Below, one piece after another: positions 15,910-24,542 of a stretch of 64,000 nucleotides of DNA. Position numbers and translations under genes: made by a program. Within the stretch, counting starts at the first letter, position 1; every line of letters begins with the position of its first letter. The notes under the pieces were generated by a model. That model was not told where the DNA came from and ran no database searches. It saw only the letters and a list, made by a program, of their open reading frames with translations. The stretch comes from a virus, in the IMG/VR virus record IMGVR_UViG_3300046170_000449, positions 1 to 64,000 of that record, one strand, 5' to 3'.

Positions 15910-18263
15910 TGTCTGAAGTAACTGGCCGTATTAAAGAGATTATTGACTCCTACATCGAGCGCGATGGTGGACAGTATGTAGATACGGGTATTGTTGCCAG
16001 TCATATTGCACAGATGAAACTCTTTGGTATTCGCCAAGGTGTTGAGTTTTTTCCTGCACAAGATAACTTCGGTAATCAACGAAAGGACTTTATTAGTAAA
16101 GTAGTTAAATACAATAAGTTAGATACAAGACTTGACTCGATCTGGGATTATTTTCTCTGCGATGGAAAAGGGATTTTCTACATTAGACCTACTCAAAATA
16201 ATTATCGTCTCTATTATTTCCGTAGTCATGAGTATCGTTCTTATTACAACGTAGACGGTGAGCTAGAAGAAGTCGTAATCATCTATAGCTATAAGGTTAA
16301 GACTGGTAAGGGCAACATGTACCAGGATATAGGTATTGGTGGTATGGATTCTTTACAGGGTGCTACCCCTGGAGATACCCCTGGACAGAAACGTTATATC
16401 CGTTTATCTATTAAAGCTAATACAATTGAAGAGACTCATTCAGTAGGCGAGATGTCTTTTGATAATGTCAATGCAGTATTACCAGGAAAGACAAAAAAGT
16501 TTCCTAATCAATTACGCTTTATTCCCTGCGTTGAGATCTTCAACAATTCCAAGGGATTCACCATGGATGGCAGTGGTGAATTTGATCAGCTGGCAAATCA
16601 TATTGTTGCTCATGATGATCTTGTACGCAACATGAAAAAGAACTTACAGTTCTTTGGTAATCCTACGTTGCTGTCGTCTAGACCTAAGACAGATTTAATG
16701 GAGCCAGGAAATTCAGACTCTGGTCCACAGCGTCCTTCTATTGCAGCGAACTCTGGTTTTACCAGTATGGCACCGTTATCACGGTCCACATTTAAACAAG
16801 ATCCAATCACACGGGGACTTGATGGTCAGATGCGTGTACCACGGGTCATTGCAAATCTTGAGCCTAATGATCGAGTTGGTTACATTGTTCCTGATGCAAT
16901 CTCTGGTGATCAGAATGCTTTTGTACGTCAGTTTAGAGAAGAAATTCTAACTTCTTTAGGTGGTGTTGATGAGCTATCAATTTCTGCTGGTGTGACTGCA
17001 ACTGAGTATAAATCACTATTCGGACGTGTTGCTGCAACAAGCAAGAAAAAAGCTAATTCTATTTACACGCATGGTATCTGTCGTTGTTTAGAACTAATTA
17101 TTTATCAAGAAGAACAGCTATTTAAAGACACCTTAGCTGCAGCTGCAAAATTCGAGAAACCTGTAGCTCCTTCTGAGAATGCTGGACCAGAAGAACAGCA
17201 AGCTTATGACCAAGCAATGGTTCAATATGAGGCCATGCTTAAAAAGCTTTTAATGGCTTGCGTGGAAGCAAAGATGATTCCTCCTGGTGTTAAAGGTTTA
17301 ATCCCAGACGGCGACATCACCATGCAATGGCGTTGGCTCGGACCTGTTTATGAAGAATCAACGCAAGATATTTTGAACAATTCAATTGTTGTACGTAACC
17401 TACAAGAGTTAGGTGTTGATAGCATTGAAGCACTGAAATATCTTTTCCCATCAAAAACAGATGAGGAAAGAGCGGAAATGCTTTCGGGCTTCCCGTTCAG
17501 GATGGTAAACGAACTACAAGGAGCCTATTCAGCTTTTTCTCGTTTGGTAGGGGGCATGATGCAGACCCCTCACCCTCAGGCCCCAGATCTGCCCATGGCG
17601 GCAGACCCAAGGTTAGACCTAACACCTTATCTGTATCGAACCCTAGAAGCGTTACAAAAGGAGATGAGTTATGCAGGACGCTACCGTCCAATCGATCCCA
17701 CAGACGAGCCCCCAGTCAGTGGCACCAAGCAATTACGTGGCGGCAGCCCCGCAAGCTCCGGTGGCACCAGTGGCCCAAGCTCCAGTGGGGACGTACTTCC
17801 CCCAGGCGGTGCCCCAGGCGGCACCACAGGGAACTACCAGTTACCAATCAAACCCGTCAGTATCCGTCCCCCAATCCCAGGACTCGACGGCACCCCAGGG
17901 GAATCCATGGGAATCGGCGTTCAACAAGGTGGTGAACCTGTTGGGCAGTCCGGCGCAATCCCCGTTCCAGGGAGCACCATCACAGGTCCAGGATCAGGCT
18001 CCGATTCAGTATACCCAGGCAAACTGGGGTACTCAGGCAGCTCCAGCCCAGGCTCCAACTTGGGGACAATCGGCTCCGCAGACCTCGCAAACAAGCCAGA
18101 CCTCATACAACAACTCTTCCCCAACTTACTCAGTCAGCTCCTTAGCGGACGTGGCGGAAGTCCTGGACTGGAGTCCAGAGAGTCGGATGGTGGTGGAGAA
18201 CTACGGGACCGAAGCACCAGCGATTCTAAACCAGTACGCTCTAAATCTCGAAAACGTCGTTGA
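15909..18263 (+). CDS. Portal protein (784 aa)
   Basis: The portal forms the ring at the capsid vertex through which DNA passes. Evidence is its place between terminase and scaffold/capsid genes, its length and a portal-like alpha/beta body (about residues 1-560) with a GPVYEES stretch near 477-483. The last 200 residues are Gly/Ser/Pro-rich with an Arg/Lys-rich tail and overlap the scaffold gene by 593 bases in another frame. That tail may be a by-product of overlap or a genuine flexible extension. The overlap DNA is clearly more GC-rich than its surroundings. Confidence 0.85.
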   Translation: MSEVTGRIKEIIDSYIERDGGQYVDTGIVASHIAQMKLFGIRQGVEFFPAQDNFGNQRKDFISKVVKYNKLDTRLDSIWDYFLCDGKGIFYIRPTQNNYRLYYFRSHEYRSYYNVDGELEEVVIIYSYKVKTGKGNMYQDIGIGGMDSLQGATPGDTPGQKRYIRLSIKANTIEETHSVGEMSFDNVNAVLPGKTKKFPNQLRFIPCVEIFNNSKGFTMDGSGEFDQLANHIVAHDDLVRNMKKNLQFFGNPTLLSSRPKTDLMEPGNSDSGPQRPSIAANSGFTSMAPLSRSTFKQDPITRGLDGQMRVPRVIANLEPNDRVGYIVPDAISGDQNAFVRQFREEILTSLGGVDELSISAGVTATEYKSLFGRVAATSKKKANSIYTHGICRCLELIIYQEEQLFKDTLAAAAKFEKPVAPSENAGPEEQQAYDQAMVQYEAMLKKLLMACVEAKMIPPGVKGLIPDGDITMQWRWLGPVYEESTQDILNNSIVVRNLQELGVDSIEALKYLFPSKTDEERAEMLSGFPFRMVNELQGAYSAFSRLVGGMMQTPHPQAPDLPMAADPRLDLTPYLYRTLEALQKEMSYAGRYRPIDPTDEPPVSGTKQLRGGSPASSGGTSGPSSSGDVLPPGGAPGGTTGNYQLPIKPVSIRPPIPGLDGTPGESMGIGVQQGGEPVGQSGAIPVPGSTITGPGSGSDSVYPGKLGYSGSSSPGSNLGTIGSADLANKPDLIQQLFPNLLSQLLSGRGGSPGLESRESDGGGELRDRSTSDSKPVRSKSRKRR

Positions 18264-18666
18264 CGGCGCTCTTACGTGGGGCAATCAAGCTCAACATGCT
18301 ATGGCACGTTCAGCCGAGTTCATGGTTAATGAGCACCAAGAGAATCTCGCTTATAACGAGATGCTTACTAATCCTGATATCTTGAGTGACTATACACTTA
18401 AGTTCTTTGGTCCTGAAGGTCCATACCCCGTGTATGAATCTGAAGCTGAGTTGGCTACCCCTGGTTATCCAACTGCTGCTGTTCCTATGCAGCAAAATAA
18501 TGTTGCTGGTCTACCTGCTCCCCCACAAGCAAGTGCGCCACAAGCTCCCCAAGATTTCTGGGGTTCTTTCAAGCAACAAATGGACCAAGATCCTAGCCAG
18601 GCCTGGCGTGTCATCAACCAAGCCTCTCCTCAAGCGATTGCAAATAAGCTTTTCGTAATGGAGTGA
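17671..18666 (+). CDS. Scaffold-like capsid assembly protein (331 aa)
   Basis: It lies between portal and capsid genes, the usual scaffold position. A strong ribosome binding site AAAAGGAG (17656-17663) precedes the ATG. Residues 1-150 are Gln/Pro/Ala/Ser-rich and disordered-looking; residues 155-331 are helical and acidic with a Gln/Pro linker near 268-285. The first 593 bases are shared with the portal gene in a different frame. The part beyond 18263 is coded only in this frame and looks protein-like. A scaffold role is inferred from position and composition. Confidence 0.7.
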   Translation: MQDATVQSIPQTSPQSVAPSNYVAAAPQAPVAPVAQAPVGTYFPQAVPQAAPQGTTSYQSNPSVSVPQSQDSTAPQGNPWESAFNKVVNLLGSPAQSPFQGAPSQVQDQAPIQYTQANWGTQAAPAQAPTWGQSAPQTSQTSQTSYNNSSPTYSVSSLADVAEVLDWSPESRMVVENYGTEAPAILNQYALNLENVVDGALTWGNQAQHAMARSAEFMVNEHQENLAYNEMLTNPDILSDYTLKFFGPEGPYPVYESEAELATPGYPTAAVPMQQNNVAGLPAPPQASAPQAPQDFWGSFKQQMDQDPSQAWRVINQASPQAIANKLFVME

Positions 18667-18670
18667 TCTA

Positions 18671-19399
18671 ATGATTGCAGGTAAATATGCAAAACTAATG
18701 CAATCTCCTGCGACTGCTATGGCAATCGGCGGCCTTGGTGCTGCCGGTATTTCTTTAGCAAGCAATCAAGGAGAAGACAAAAGCTATGGTCGCCAGGCTT
18801 TAGAATCTCTTGGTGCTGGTGCTCTTGGTGCTGGTGTTGGCCATGTGTTACCTGCAGTTTATGCACGTTCTGCACAACGTGCCACAGCTGCAGGTCGTAA
18901 CTTTACTGATGAGTTGCGAGGTATTCAGTCTCCTATGGGAGGACTTGAGCGTGAAATCGCAAAAGCCCGTGCAATGAGTGCACGAGGTATGATGGATGCA
19001 GGCGCATCACAAGAAACTACTGCTAAAGCAGCTGCCATGGGTATCCGTGGTGCCCAAGTTGCAACAAATGCCACAGCTGCTCTTGGTGGCTTAGGTCTTG
19101 CCACTGGCTTAGGTGGACAGATTGGTGGTGGTGTAGCCAACCTTGGAAACATGGCTGGTCTCGCTATTGATCCTGAATCACCTGGTTCAAGTAACACACA
19201 GGGTTCGCGTATGAGTATGCAACCTCAAATGAGTGATCCAGGGCAGACTGGAATGCAATCTGACATTCGTGCAATGCGTGAAAGACAAGAGCAAAGAGAT
19301 CAGCGTGTGGAACTGGGCAACTTAGCTGGTATAGGCGCAATAGGTCTTGCTGCTTTAGGAACTGCTGGTCATGCAGCAGCTAAACGTGGTAAAAGGTGA
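18671..19399 (+). CDS. Gly/Ala-rich hypothetical head-region protein (242 aa)
   Basis: Three Gly/Ala/Leu-rich hydrophobic segments (about 16-30, 129-160 and 215-235) alternate with charged helical parts; the end is basic. It sits directly between scaffold and capsid genes. Composition resembles the proteins at 4578-8935, so it may also be an internal virion protein. No enzyme motif. Confidence 0.7.
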   Translation: MIAGKYAKLMQSPATAMAIGGLGAAGISLASNQGEDKSYGRQALESLGAGALGAGVGHVLPAVYARSAQRATAAGRNFTDELRGIQSPMGGLEREIAKARAMSARGMMDAGASQETTAKAAAMGIRGAQVATNATAALGGLGLATGLGGQIGGGVANLGNMAGLAIDPESPGSSNTQGSRMSMQPQMSDPGQTGMQSDIRAMRERQEQRDQRVELGNLAGIGAIGLAALGTAGHAAAKRGKR

Positions 19400-19404
19400 T
19401 GCGT

Positions 19405-19417
19405 ATGTTTTAAACAT
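19405..19417. promoter_or_regulatory. 13-bp palindrome ahead of the capsid gene
   Basis: ATGTTT-T-AAACAT is a perfect inverted repeat just after the preceding stop. It is compatible with an operator or a weak hairpin in the capsid leader; no partner is known. Confidence 0.3.
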
Positions 19418-19483
19418 GAGTATTCACTTCTAGTAGTTATTTATGTAATCAACATTACAGACTGCTAAAATTTAATGTAGATA

Positions 19484-19515
19484 GGACTTTTTGTCCGATC
19501 TTTCATCCGACAAAA
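19484..19515 (+). promoter_or_regulatory. Two mutually exclusive hairpins in the capsid leader
   Basis: GGAC-TTTTT-GTCC (19484-19496) shares its 3' arm with a second stem, TTTTGTC (19489-19495) with GACAAAA (19509-19515). Only one can form at a time. They lie 16 bases upstream of the strong ribosome binding site GGAGG (19531-19535) of the major capsid gene, so a role in mRNA stability or translation is possible. Confidence 0.4.
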
Positions 19516-19545
19516 CTATTCCTGCGAACTGGAGGATAAAAGACT

Positions 19546-20709
19546 GTGTTCTTAGACAACGATTTTCCTAAGATTTTAGGTGCGGAACTATACCGCCCTC
19601 ATCCCGCTTACATTTGCGAGATGGCCGTTGAGCCTGTAGTCGTACATGACTTTACCTCACAGCCTGGTCAAACTGTACAGCTGGATCGCTACAAGTTCTG
19701 GGGAACGCCCGGCACTAAAGATAGCCGTGAGCGTATCTCAGATCAGACTATTGGTACTGCTAATAGCCGCAACATCACTAAAGAAAAAGTGCTTGTTGTA
19801 CTTAAAGAGTACACCGGCCCTGCGGATCCAAGTGATCCTACACAGCCTTCTACCTTTAAGATTGCTCGTGAAACTCTGATCACTGCTCAGCGTTTGCTGC
19901 TTGATACCGGCAACCTGAACATGTTCCACCAGTCCATCGGTAGCTTGACGCTGCTTGATGACTATCGTCGTTGGCGTGACCGCGTCTTCATTGACGAACT
20001 TGCCAAAGCAGAAGCACAAGGCCAATCATCTTCGACCCAAGGTGGTTACTACTTCGCTGGTGATAAGGCCAAAGATTCACAAGGCCGTGTTTCTTACACA
20101 GCTGCAGAATACACTGCACAAGTACAACAGTTTTCTGTTCGTACCGACCTTCTTGAAGTCGTAAAAGATCTTCGTAAGCGCAACGTACCTACCTTCGCTG
20201 ATGGTCTGTATCGTTGTATTTGCGATCCCGTTTTCATGATGCATCTGCGCCGTGACGAGGACTTCCGTGAGATTGCTCGTTATGCAGGTAATCCTGGACA
20301 AGGCATGTACATGGCTAACCCCATGATGCCTAATAACTCCAGTTTCTACATGGGACCACAAGCTGGCCAAGGTTATTTCCTTGCTGGTGAGCCCGTTATG
20401 CCTACTGGCGTTCAGTTCGAGGGTGTTAAGTTCTTCGAGTCAACCAACTTCCCTAACAAGAGTGTTAACGCATCATTCGATGCAGGTGCTAATTATGCTT
20501 CTGAAGAAGTTGCACAAGGTTACTTCTTTGGTCCTCAGGCAGTTGGTGTTGGTATCGGCGGTCCAAACGCACAAGTGCTCATCAACAACAACGATGACTT
20601 CAGTCGCTTCATCATCTTGATTTGGCAGCTTTACGCAGGTTTCGAGGTTCTGAACAAGGACTTCATCACCAATGCATTCAGCTTCCTGTCTGACGATGGC
20701 GCGGTTTAA
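19546..20709 (+). CDS. Major capsid protein (387 aa)
   Basis: This is the expected main shell protein: right size, directly downstream of portal and scaffold, preceded by a strong GGAGG site and a structured leader. The start is GTG at 19546. Codon use is richer in C-ending codons than the neighbours, as usual for the most highly expressed virion gene. It has an alpha-rich middle with an FIDELAKAEAQ helix and a hydrophobic C-terminal region (IILIWQLYAGFEVL). I cannot show the HK97 fold from sequence by eye but it is expected. Confidence 0.85.
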   Translation: MFLDNDFPKILGAELYRPHPAYICEMAVEPVVVHDFTSQPGQTVQLDRYKFWGTPGTKDSRERISDQTIGTANSRNITKEKVLVVLKEYTGPADPSDPTQPSTFKIARETLITAQRLLLDTGNLNMFHQSIGSLTLLDDYRRWRDRVFIDELAKAEAQGQSSSTQGGYYFAGDKAKDSQGRVSYTAAEYTAQVQQFSVRTDLLEVVKDLRKRNVPTFADGLYRCICDPVFMMHLRRDEDFREIARYAGNPGQGMYMANPMMPNNSSFYMGPQAGQGYFLAGEPVMPTGVQFEGVKFFESTNFPNKSVNASFDAGANYASEEVAQGYFFGPQAVGVGIGGPNAQVLINNNDDFSRFIILIWQLYAGFEVLNKDFITNAFSFLSDDGAV

Positions 20710-20741
20710 GTTAGAACTATAAACCTCTATTGAGAATGTAA

Positions 20742-21515
20742 ATGGCATACTTATCTGCTAAGAAAATTTATCCAGCCGACATGGCTGAGCCGCTTAACGG
20801 TTGGTATCAGAACATTGATACCAATGAAAGTGGAACTAATGATGGTTCCAAGGGTGGCCCTACTTCTGTACTGGCTAATCCCGGCTGGCGTTTCTTCCAG
20901 CTCCGTGGTTATGTTCCTGTAACCAATGCTTCTGGTGACGGTTATGTCACTACTGCCGAAGTCATCATCCCTTCTCCTTATAAGAATGATGATACTCGTG
21001 TAAACATCACTGGCATGGTTGTCGGCGCTACTGCTGACCGTCCTGCTTATGTTTATCGTTCTTCTGTTTCAGTCGCCAGTGGCTGGGGCGATGGACGTGT
21101 AGCTGTTGATGGCATCACCACCTCCGGTGCTACTCAGGTAATCGGTTTCGGTCCTGGTACCGCTTCTGCCCCTACCACCTTCTCAGGTGTTGTACAAGGT
21201 GCTAACGTCACCGCTGTATCGAACAACATCCCAGCAGGAACAGGCGGCTTGGGTACTAACCCTTTCCAGACTGCAACAACCTTGACAGCTCCAATGCTCT
21301 ATAAAGAGTACACAGCTGATCAAACGTTCCGCGTCTATTCAAAGGCAGCCACTAACTCCACCGCTACTAACGGTGGTTGGGCTATCTCTGATGCTGATAA
21401 AGCAGCTGGTCGCTACGGCTACATCCTGGTTGAAGTTTGCTTCGTCCAGCCTGATGTACCTGTTGATTACGATGATCTTGAACAGTATCTTCCTTACAAA
21501 ATTGCTTCTAATTAA
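20742..21515 (+). CDS. Probable capsid-associated or decoration protein (257 aa)
   Basis: Beta-rich, Gly/Thr/Ser/Val-rich protein without membrane segments, directly after the capsid gene and sharing its C-rich codon use, which suggests high expression. Aromatic and Asp-rich C-terminus. Typical of cement or decoration proteins that bind the shell; this is inference from position and composition. Confidence 0.65.
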   Translation: MAYLSAKKIYPADMAEPLNGWYQNIDTNESGTNDGSKGGPTSVLANPGWRFFQLRGYVPVTNASGDGYVTTAEVIIPSPYKNDDTRVNITGMVVGATADRPAYVYRSSVSVASGWGDGRVAVDGITTSGATQVIGFGPGTASAPTTFSGVVQGANVTAVSNNIPAGTGGLGTNPFQTATTLTAPMLYKEYTADQTFRVYSKAATNSTATNGGWAISDADKAAGRYGYILVEVCFVQPDVPVDYDDLEQYLPYKIASN

Positions 21516-21534
21516 TTTTGTAAAAGTTTAATAA

Positions 21535-21582
21535 ATAAAGCTAAGATAGGACCAGTAAATAAACACTGGTCCTATGCTTTAT
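21535..21582 (+). promoter_or_regulatory. Long hairpin that buries the start codon of the next gene
   Basis: ATAGGACCAGT (21546-21556) pairs with ACTGGTCCTAT (21565-21575) over 11 bp with an 8-nt loop. After a 4-nt bulge, ATAAAGC (21535-21541) pairs with GCTTTAT (21576-21582). The ATG at 21574-21576 lies wholly within the stem. It may end or stabilise the capsid mRNA and at the same time hold back translation of the next gene. No T run follows, so it is not a classic terminator. Confidence 0.65.
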
Positions 21583-21984
21583 AAACATAACAAAACAGGG
21601 GCACGACTTAAAGTTGTAACTGAATGGGACGAAGGAGATTGGTTCATGGTCGAAGATCAGGACGGTAAAGTTTTCACTGTATACAAAACAGAACTTGTCC
21701 CAGATGAGCAAGCGACCAAACAAGTCAAAACTCTTCAAGTTAAAGATGCAGCAAAAGGTGATGAACCACGTAAGTTCCCTACTGAAACTCGTTTAAACAT
21801 TAATGGCGCAACTGCTCAAATGATCGCTGATCATATTAAAGGAGTTGGTATAAAAACAGCCAGAGATATTAAAGATTTACAGTCTTCTTTGTCGGGTGAA
21901 AGGTTTAACAATCTTGAACAGTTGAGACAGATTTCACGAGTTGATTGGGATTCAGTGTTTGCTGCAGACCTTGTCCGTGTTTAA
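21574..21984 (+). CDS. Hypothetical protein with a helix-hairpin-helix-like end (136 aa)
   Basis: The N-terminal 45 residues are beta-rich and acidic. Residues 75-130 include GVGIKTARDIKDL, which looks like a helix-hairpin-helix element and could contact DNA non-specifically. This fits a head-completion or connector role but is unproven. The ATG at 21574 is inside a hairpin and has no ribosome binding site, so translation may be regulated; the next Met is at residue 25. A strong terminator follows the stop. Confidence 0.65.
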   Translation: MLYKHNKTGARLKVVTEWDEGDWFMVEDQDGKVFTVYKTELVPDEQATKQVKTLQVKDAAKGDEPRKFPTETRLNINGATAQMIADHIKGVGIKTARDIKDLQSSLSGERFNNLEQLRQISRVDWDSVFAADLVRV

Positions 21985-21987
21985 TCA

Positions 21988-22007
21988 AAGCCCTTCGGGG
22001 CTTTTTT
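21988..22007 (+). terminator. Rho-independent terminator
   Basis: AAAGCCC-TTCG-GGGCTTTTTT: a 7-bp stem with the very stable UUCG loop and a T run, four bases after the preceding stop. It ends the capsid transcription unit. Confidence 0.9.
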
Positions 22008-22029
22008 AATTTATAATTAAAAGATACGG

Positions 22030-22521
22030 TTGTGGAAAGTGTCACAGTTATCCAATTTCAACAAAAGTCGTATTAGATACCATTTGGGTTACTACATTGT
22101 TAGTGTCCCAGCAGGCGACTATGCGCGTTTAGAAGAAGCAATGAATTCTGTACCAGATTCAGTGTTTGCAGATAAACTTGTTTATCAGATTGGACGTTGT
22201 GATGCAGCTGAACGCAAGACGCAATTAGCTTCTTACGAAACAGATTTCCAACCACCAAGCACAAGAGTTGAAGGCATTGTTGGAGACGTTGATCGTACGA
22301 TCCGTTCTAGTAATGTCAAAGAAGCTTTAAAAGTATGGGACGAAGTATATCTGTATGAGACCAATCGTCTTGCACAGATTCTTTACGTACCTAACTATAA
22401 AGATCCTTTCCAGGCGCGTTATCGATATGAACGTTCTGGAGCAGAGTTCATCATGGCTCTACCAGGCCCAGCTGATACAGCAGTTGGTGCAAACTTATAC
22501 CTCCACGTTAATTACAGATAG
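22030..22521 (+). CDS. Hypothetical head-tail joining type protein (163 aa)
   Basis: Mixed alpha/beta soluble protein with conserved-looking aromatic residues and no membrane segment. It starts at TTG 22030, or possibly GTG 22039, after the terminator. Position after the capsid genes suggests a neck or adaptor protein. No diagnostic motif. Confidence 0.6.
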   Translation: MWKVSQLSNFNKSRIRYHLGYYIVSVPAGDYARLEEAMNSVPDSVFADKLVYQIGRCDAAERKTQLASYETDFQPPSTRVEGIVGDVDRTIRSSNVKEALKVWDEVYLYETNRLAQILYVPNYKDPFQARYRYERSGAEFIMALPGPADTAVGANLYLHVNYR

Positions 22522-22523
22522 TC

Positions 22524-23717
22524 ATGGGAATACTAGGAGCAGCTGGACAGCTTTTTAACACAGCAAGAAAAACACCTATTGCTGGTAAGTTTCTACAGAA
22601 GGTCTTCAAGGGTGGTGCATCAAAAGCAGATGATGTATTACGGGGCACTCCCTTAGTCAATAACCCTGTTGTTAGGGTAGGCACACCCCCAGTCACTAGT
22701 CTTAGTCCTGTACGTTCTGCTGCTAGTAAAGGAAGAGTTCCTAAAGGCTTTACACAAGGAGCAACACCTGCACCAGCAGGAACAACTGTAGGACGTGCCG
22801 TTTATCCAGGACAGCCCAATCCGATTACTGGAGGAGCCCCAACGAGATTATCTGGTAAAGGAGGAGGATTCAATTCAGTAATGAACTTTGTTGCCCCAGG
22901 CCAAAATCTTGGGGGCCGTGCATTGGGATTAGGTGGAAGAGCACTTAACGCAGTTGGACTTTATGAAGGAGGGAAGCAACTTCTTCAAGGTGATGTTGGT
23001 GGTGCGGCTCAGGTCCTAGCGGGGAGTTTCCCTGGACGTACTTTAGGATTAGCATCAAAGGTGCTTGGGGGTACAGGTCTTGCCGGTATAGCGAAACCTT
23101 TAATTGGAGCAACTGCTTTACTAGCGTTAACTCCAGGTAGTGGAGGCAATTCAACAATGGATGATTACTATAAAACGCTTACACCAGAACAAAAAGAAAA
23201 GTTTCAGAATAATATTAGAAGTGAGCAAGAAAATATGTCTGACGCACAGAAGCGAAAAATGGGCATTACTCCTGCTGATCCCTTAGTGACAAGGCTTCCT
23301 GATAGCTCTCCTTTCGTTCCTGCCCCTACTAATTTACCGTCTTCCCCTGAAGCTGTAGTAGCTAATCCCTTGCAGCAAAAGATGGCTGAATACGAACAAG
23401 GCAGAGCTAAAGCAACGACGCAAGAAGAGATGGATGCAGTAAGAGACCTGGGAATGTCAATACATCAAGCGGCTAATCCACAGATGTATGAGGAGTCGTA
23501 TAACCCTCTGATGGCAGCCACCTTCCCTGAGCGTTATACCAAAACACCTGAAGATTTTATTCTTCAAGGAGGCATTCAAGCACCTAGAGGAATGAGTGAT
23601 AAAGATGCCAGACAAGCAACGGCATTTGGCAATAAGATACAAACTATGCAAAGTGCAGAAGTTGAGCCCACTAGATTACAAAAAGCTCTAGCTGCAGTTA
23701 AACGTTACAAGTCTTGA
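22524..23717 (+). CDS. Hypothetical virion protein (397 aa)
   Basis: The N-terminal 110 residues are basic, Gly/Pro-rich and probably disordered; a Gly/Ala/Leu-rich segment at about 128-205 could be membrane-active; the C-terminal half is helical and charged. The pattern resembles the Gly/Ala-rich proteins at 4578-8935. It begins two bases after the preceding stop. Function unknown. Confidence 0.7.
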   Translation: MGILGAAGQLFNTARKTPIAGKFLQKVFKGGASKADDVLRGTPLVNNPVVRVGTPPVTSLSPVRSAASKGRVPKGFTQGATPAPAGTTVGRAVYPGQPNPITGGAPTRLSGKGGGFNSVMNFVAPGQNLGGRALGLGGRALNAVGLYEGGKQLLQGDVGGAAQVLAGSFPGRTLGLASKVLGGTGLAGIAKPLIGATALLALTPGSGGNSTMDDYYKTLTPEQKEKFQNNIRSEQENMSDAQKRKMGITPADPLVTRLPDSSPFVPAPTNLPSSPEAVVANPLQQKMAEYEQGRAKATTQEEMDAVRDLGMSIHQAANPQMYEESYNPLMAATFPERYTKTPEDFILQGGIQAPRGMSDKDARQATAFGNKIQTMQSAEVEPTRLQKALAAVKRYKS

Positions 23718-23723
23718 TTAGTT

Positions 23724-24533
23724 TTGAAATTACTTTGTTTACTCCTTTCATTTCTCTCTTGTACCATGCCCACTACTTCTCAGCTTTTTAACTTAACTCC
23801 ACAAGAGAGAAACGCAGCAATTAATACTATTGCACGAGAAGCTTATCAAGGTGGCGGCGGTAAGGATATTGCAGCTGTAACGGCTAACTTGCTATCACGC
23901 AGGCTAGCTAACTATGGAGGCAACACTAATCTTGTCGATATTGTTAAGCAGCCAGGGCAGTATGAAGCTAACTTTCATTTAAATCGTGATCAGATTACCA
24001 ATCCAAAGTTACTCACTGAGGCTGATTACAAACGAGTATCAGCTGTTTTCGATAATCCTGCCATGATTAGAGACGCTTACCAGAAGAGTGGTGGCGCTTT
24101 ATCTTTCCGTGGCGTGTCTGCTTATGGTAATCGCAAGCAGGGCGACTATGTTCCTGTTGAAGGTAAGAGTAATTTTTACTTTGATCCATTAGATAAACAA
24201 ACTTATCAAAAAGGTTTAGACGTATTTGCCAGCGTACCTGAAGATAGCAATAAGCCTATTATTAATGCCCAGCAATTCCTTGATGGTTACAAAGGTCAAA
24301 CAACGCAACAAATCCCTAGTAACTATACCGGTGCTCTTACAATAAACAATTACTACACCGGAGACGGTACTGAAACACAGCAAAGTAAAACAAAAAGCAT
24401 GACTCAAAATTTACTAAATTCTTTAGTTGACTCACAAAGTAAAGGGCAAATGGCTGACCCACTTACATTAATGATGGAACAGGTAATAGAAGGAAAAGGA
24501 AAGATCAATCCTCTGATGTTGTATAGCATGTAA
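23724..24533 (+). CDS. SleB-like cell-wall hydrolase candidate with shared C-terminal tail (269 aa)
   Basis: Residues 26-90 follow the SleB-type pattern: A-R-E-A-Y-Q-G.. then A-V-T-A-N-L-L-S-R-R and a V-K-Q-P-G-Q-Y-E stretch. The early Glu in REAYQ is the likely catalytic residue. This suggests a virion-carried peptidoglycan enzyme. From residue 200 the tail (TINNYY, then MTQNLLNSL, then DPLTLMMEQVI, then NPLMLY) matches the tail of the next protein. The TTG start at 23724 would give a hydrophobic leader ending LSFLSC like a lipoprotein signal; ATG at 23766 is the other option. Confidence 0.6.
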   Translation: MKLLCLLLSFLSCTMPTTSQLFNLTPQERNAAINTIAREAYQGGGGKDIAAVTANLLSRRLANYGGNTNLVDIVKQPGQYEANFHLNRDQITNPKLLTEADYKRVSAVFDNPAMIRDAYQKSGGALSFRGVSAYGNRKQGDYVPVEGKSNFYFDPLDKQTYQKGLDVFASVPEDSNKPIINAQQFLDGYKGQTTQQIPSNYTGALTINNYYTGDGTETQQSKTKSMTQNLLNSLVDSQSKGQMADPLTLMMEQVIEGKGKINPLMLYSM

Positions 24534-24542
24534 AATATATTT

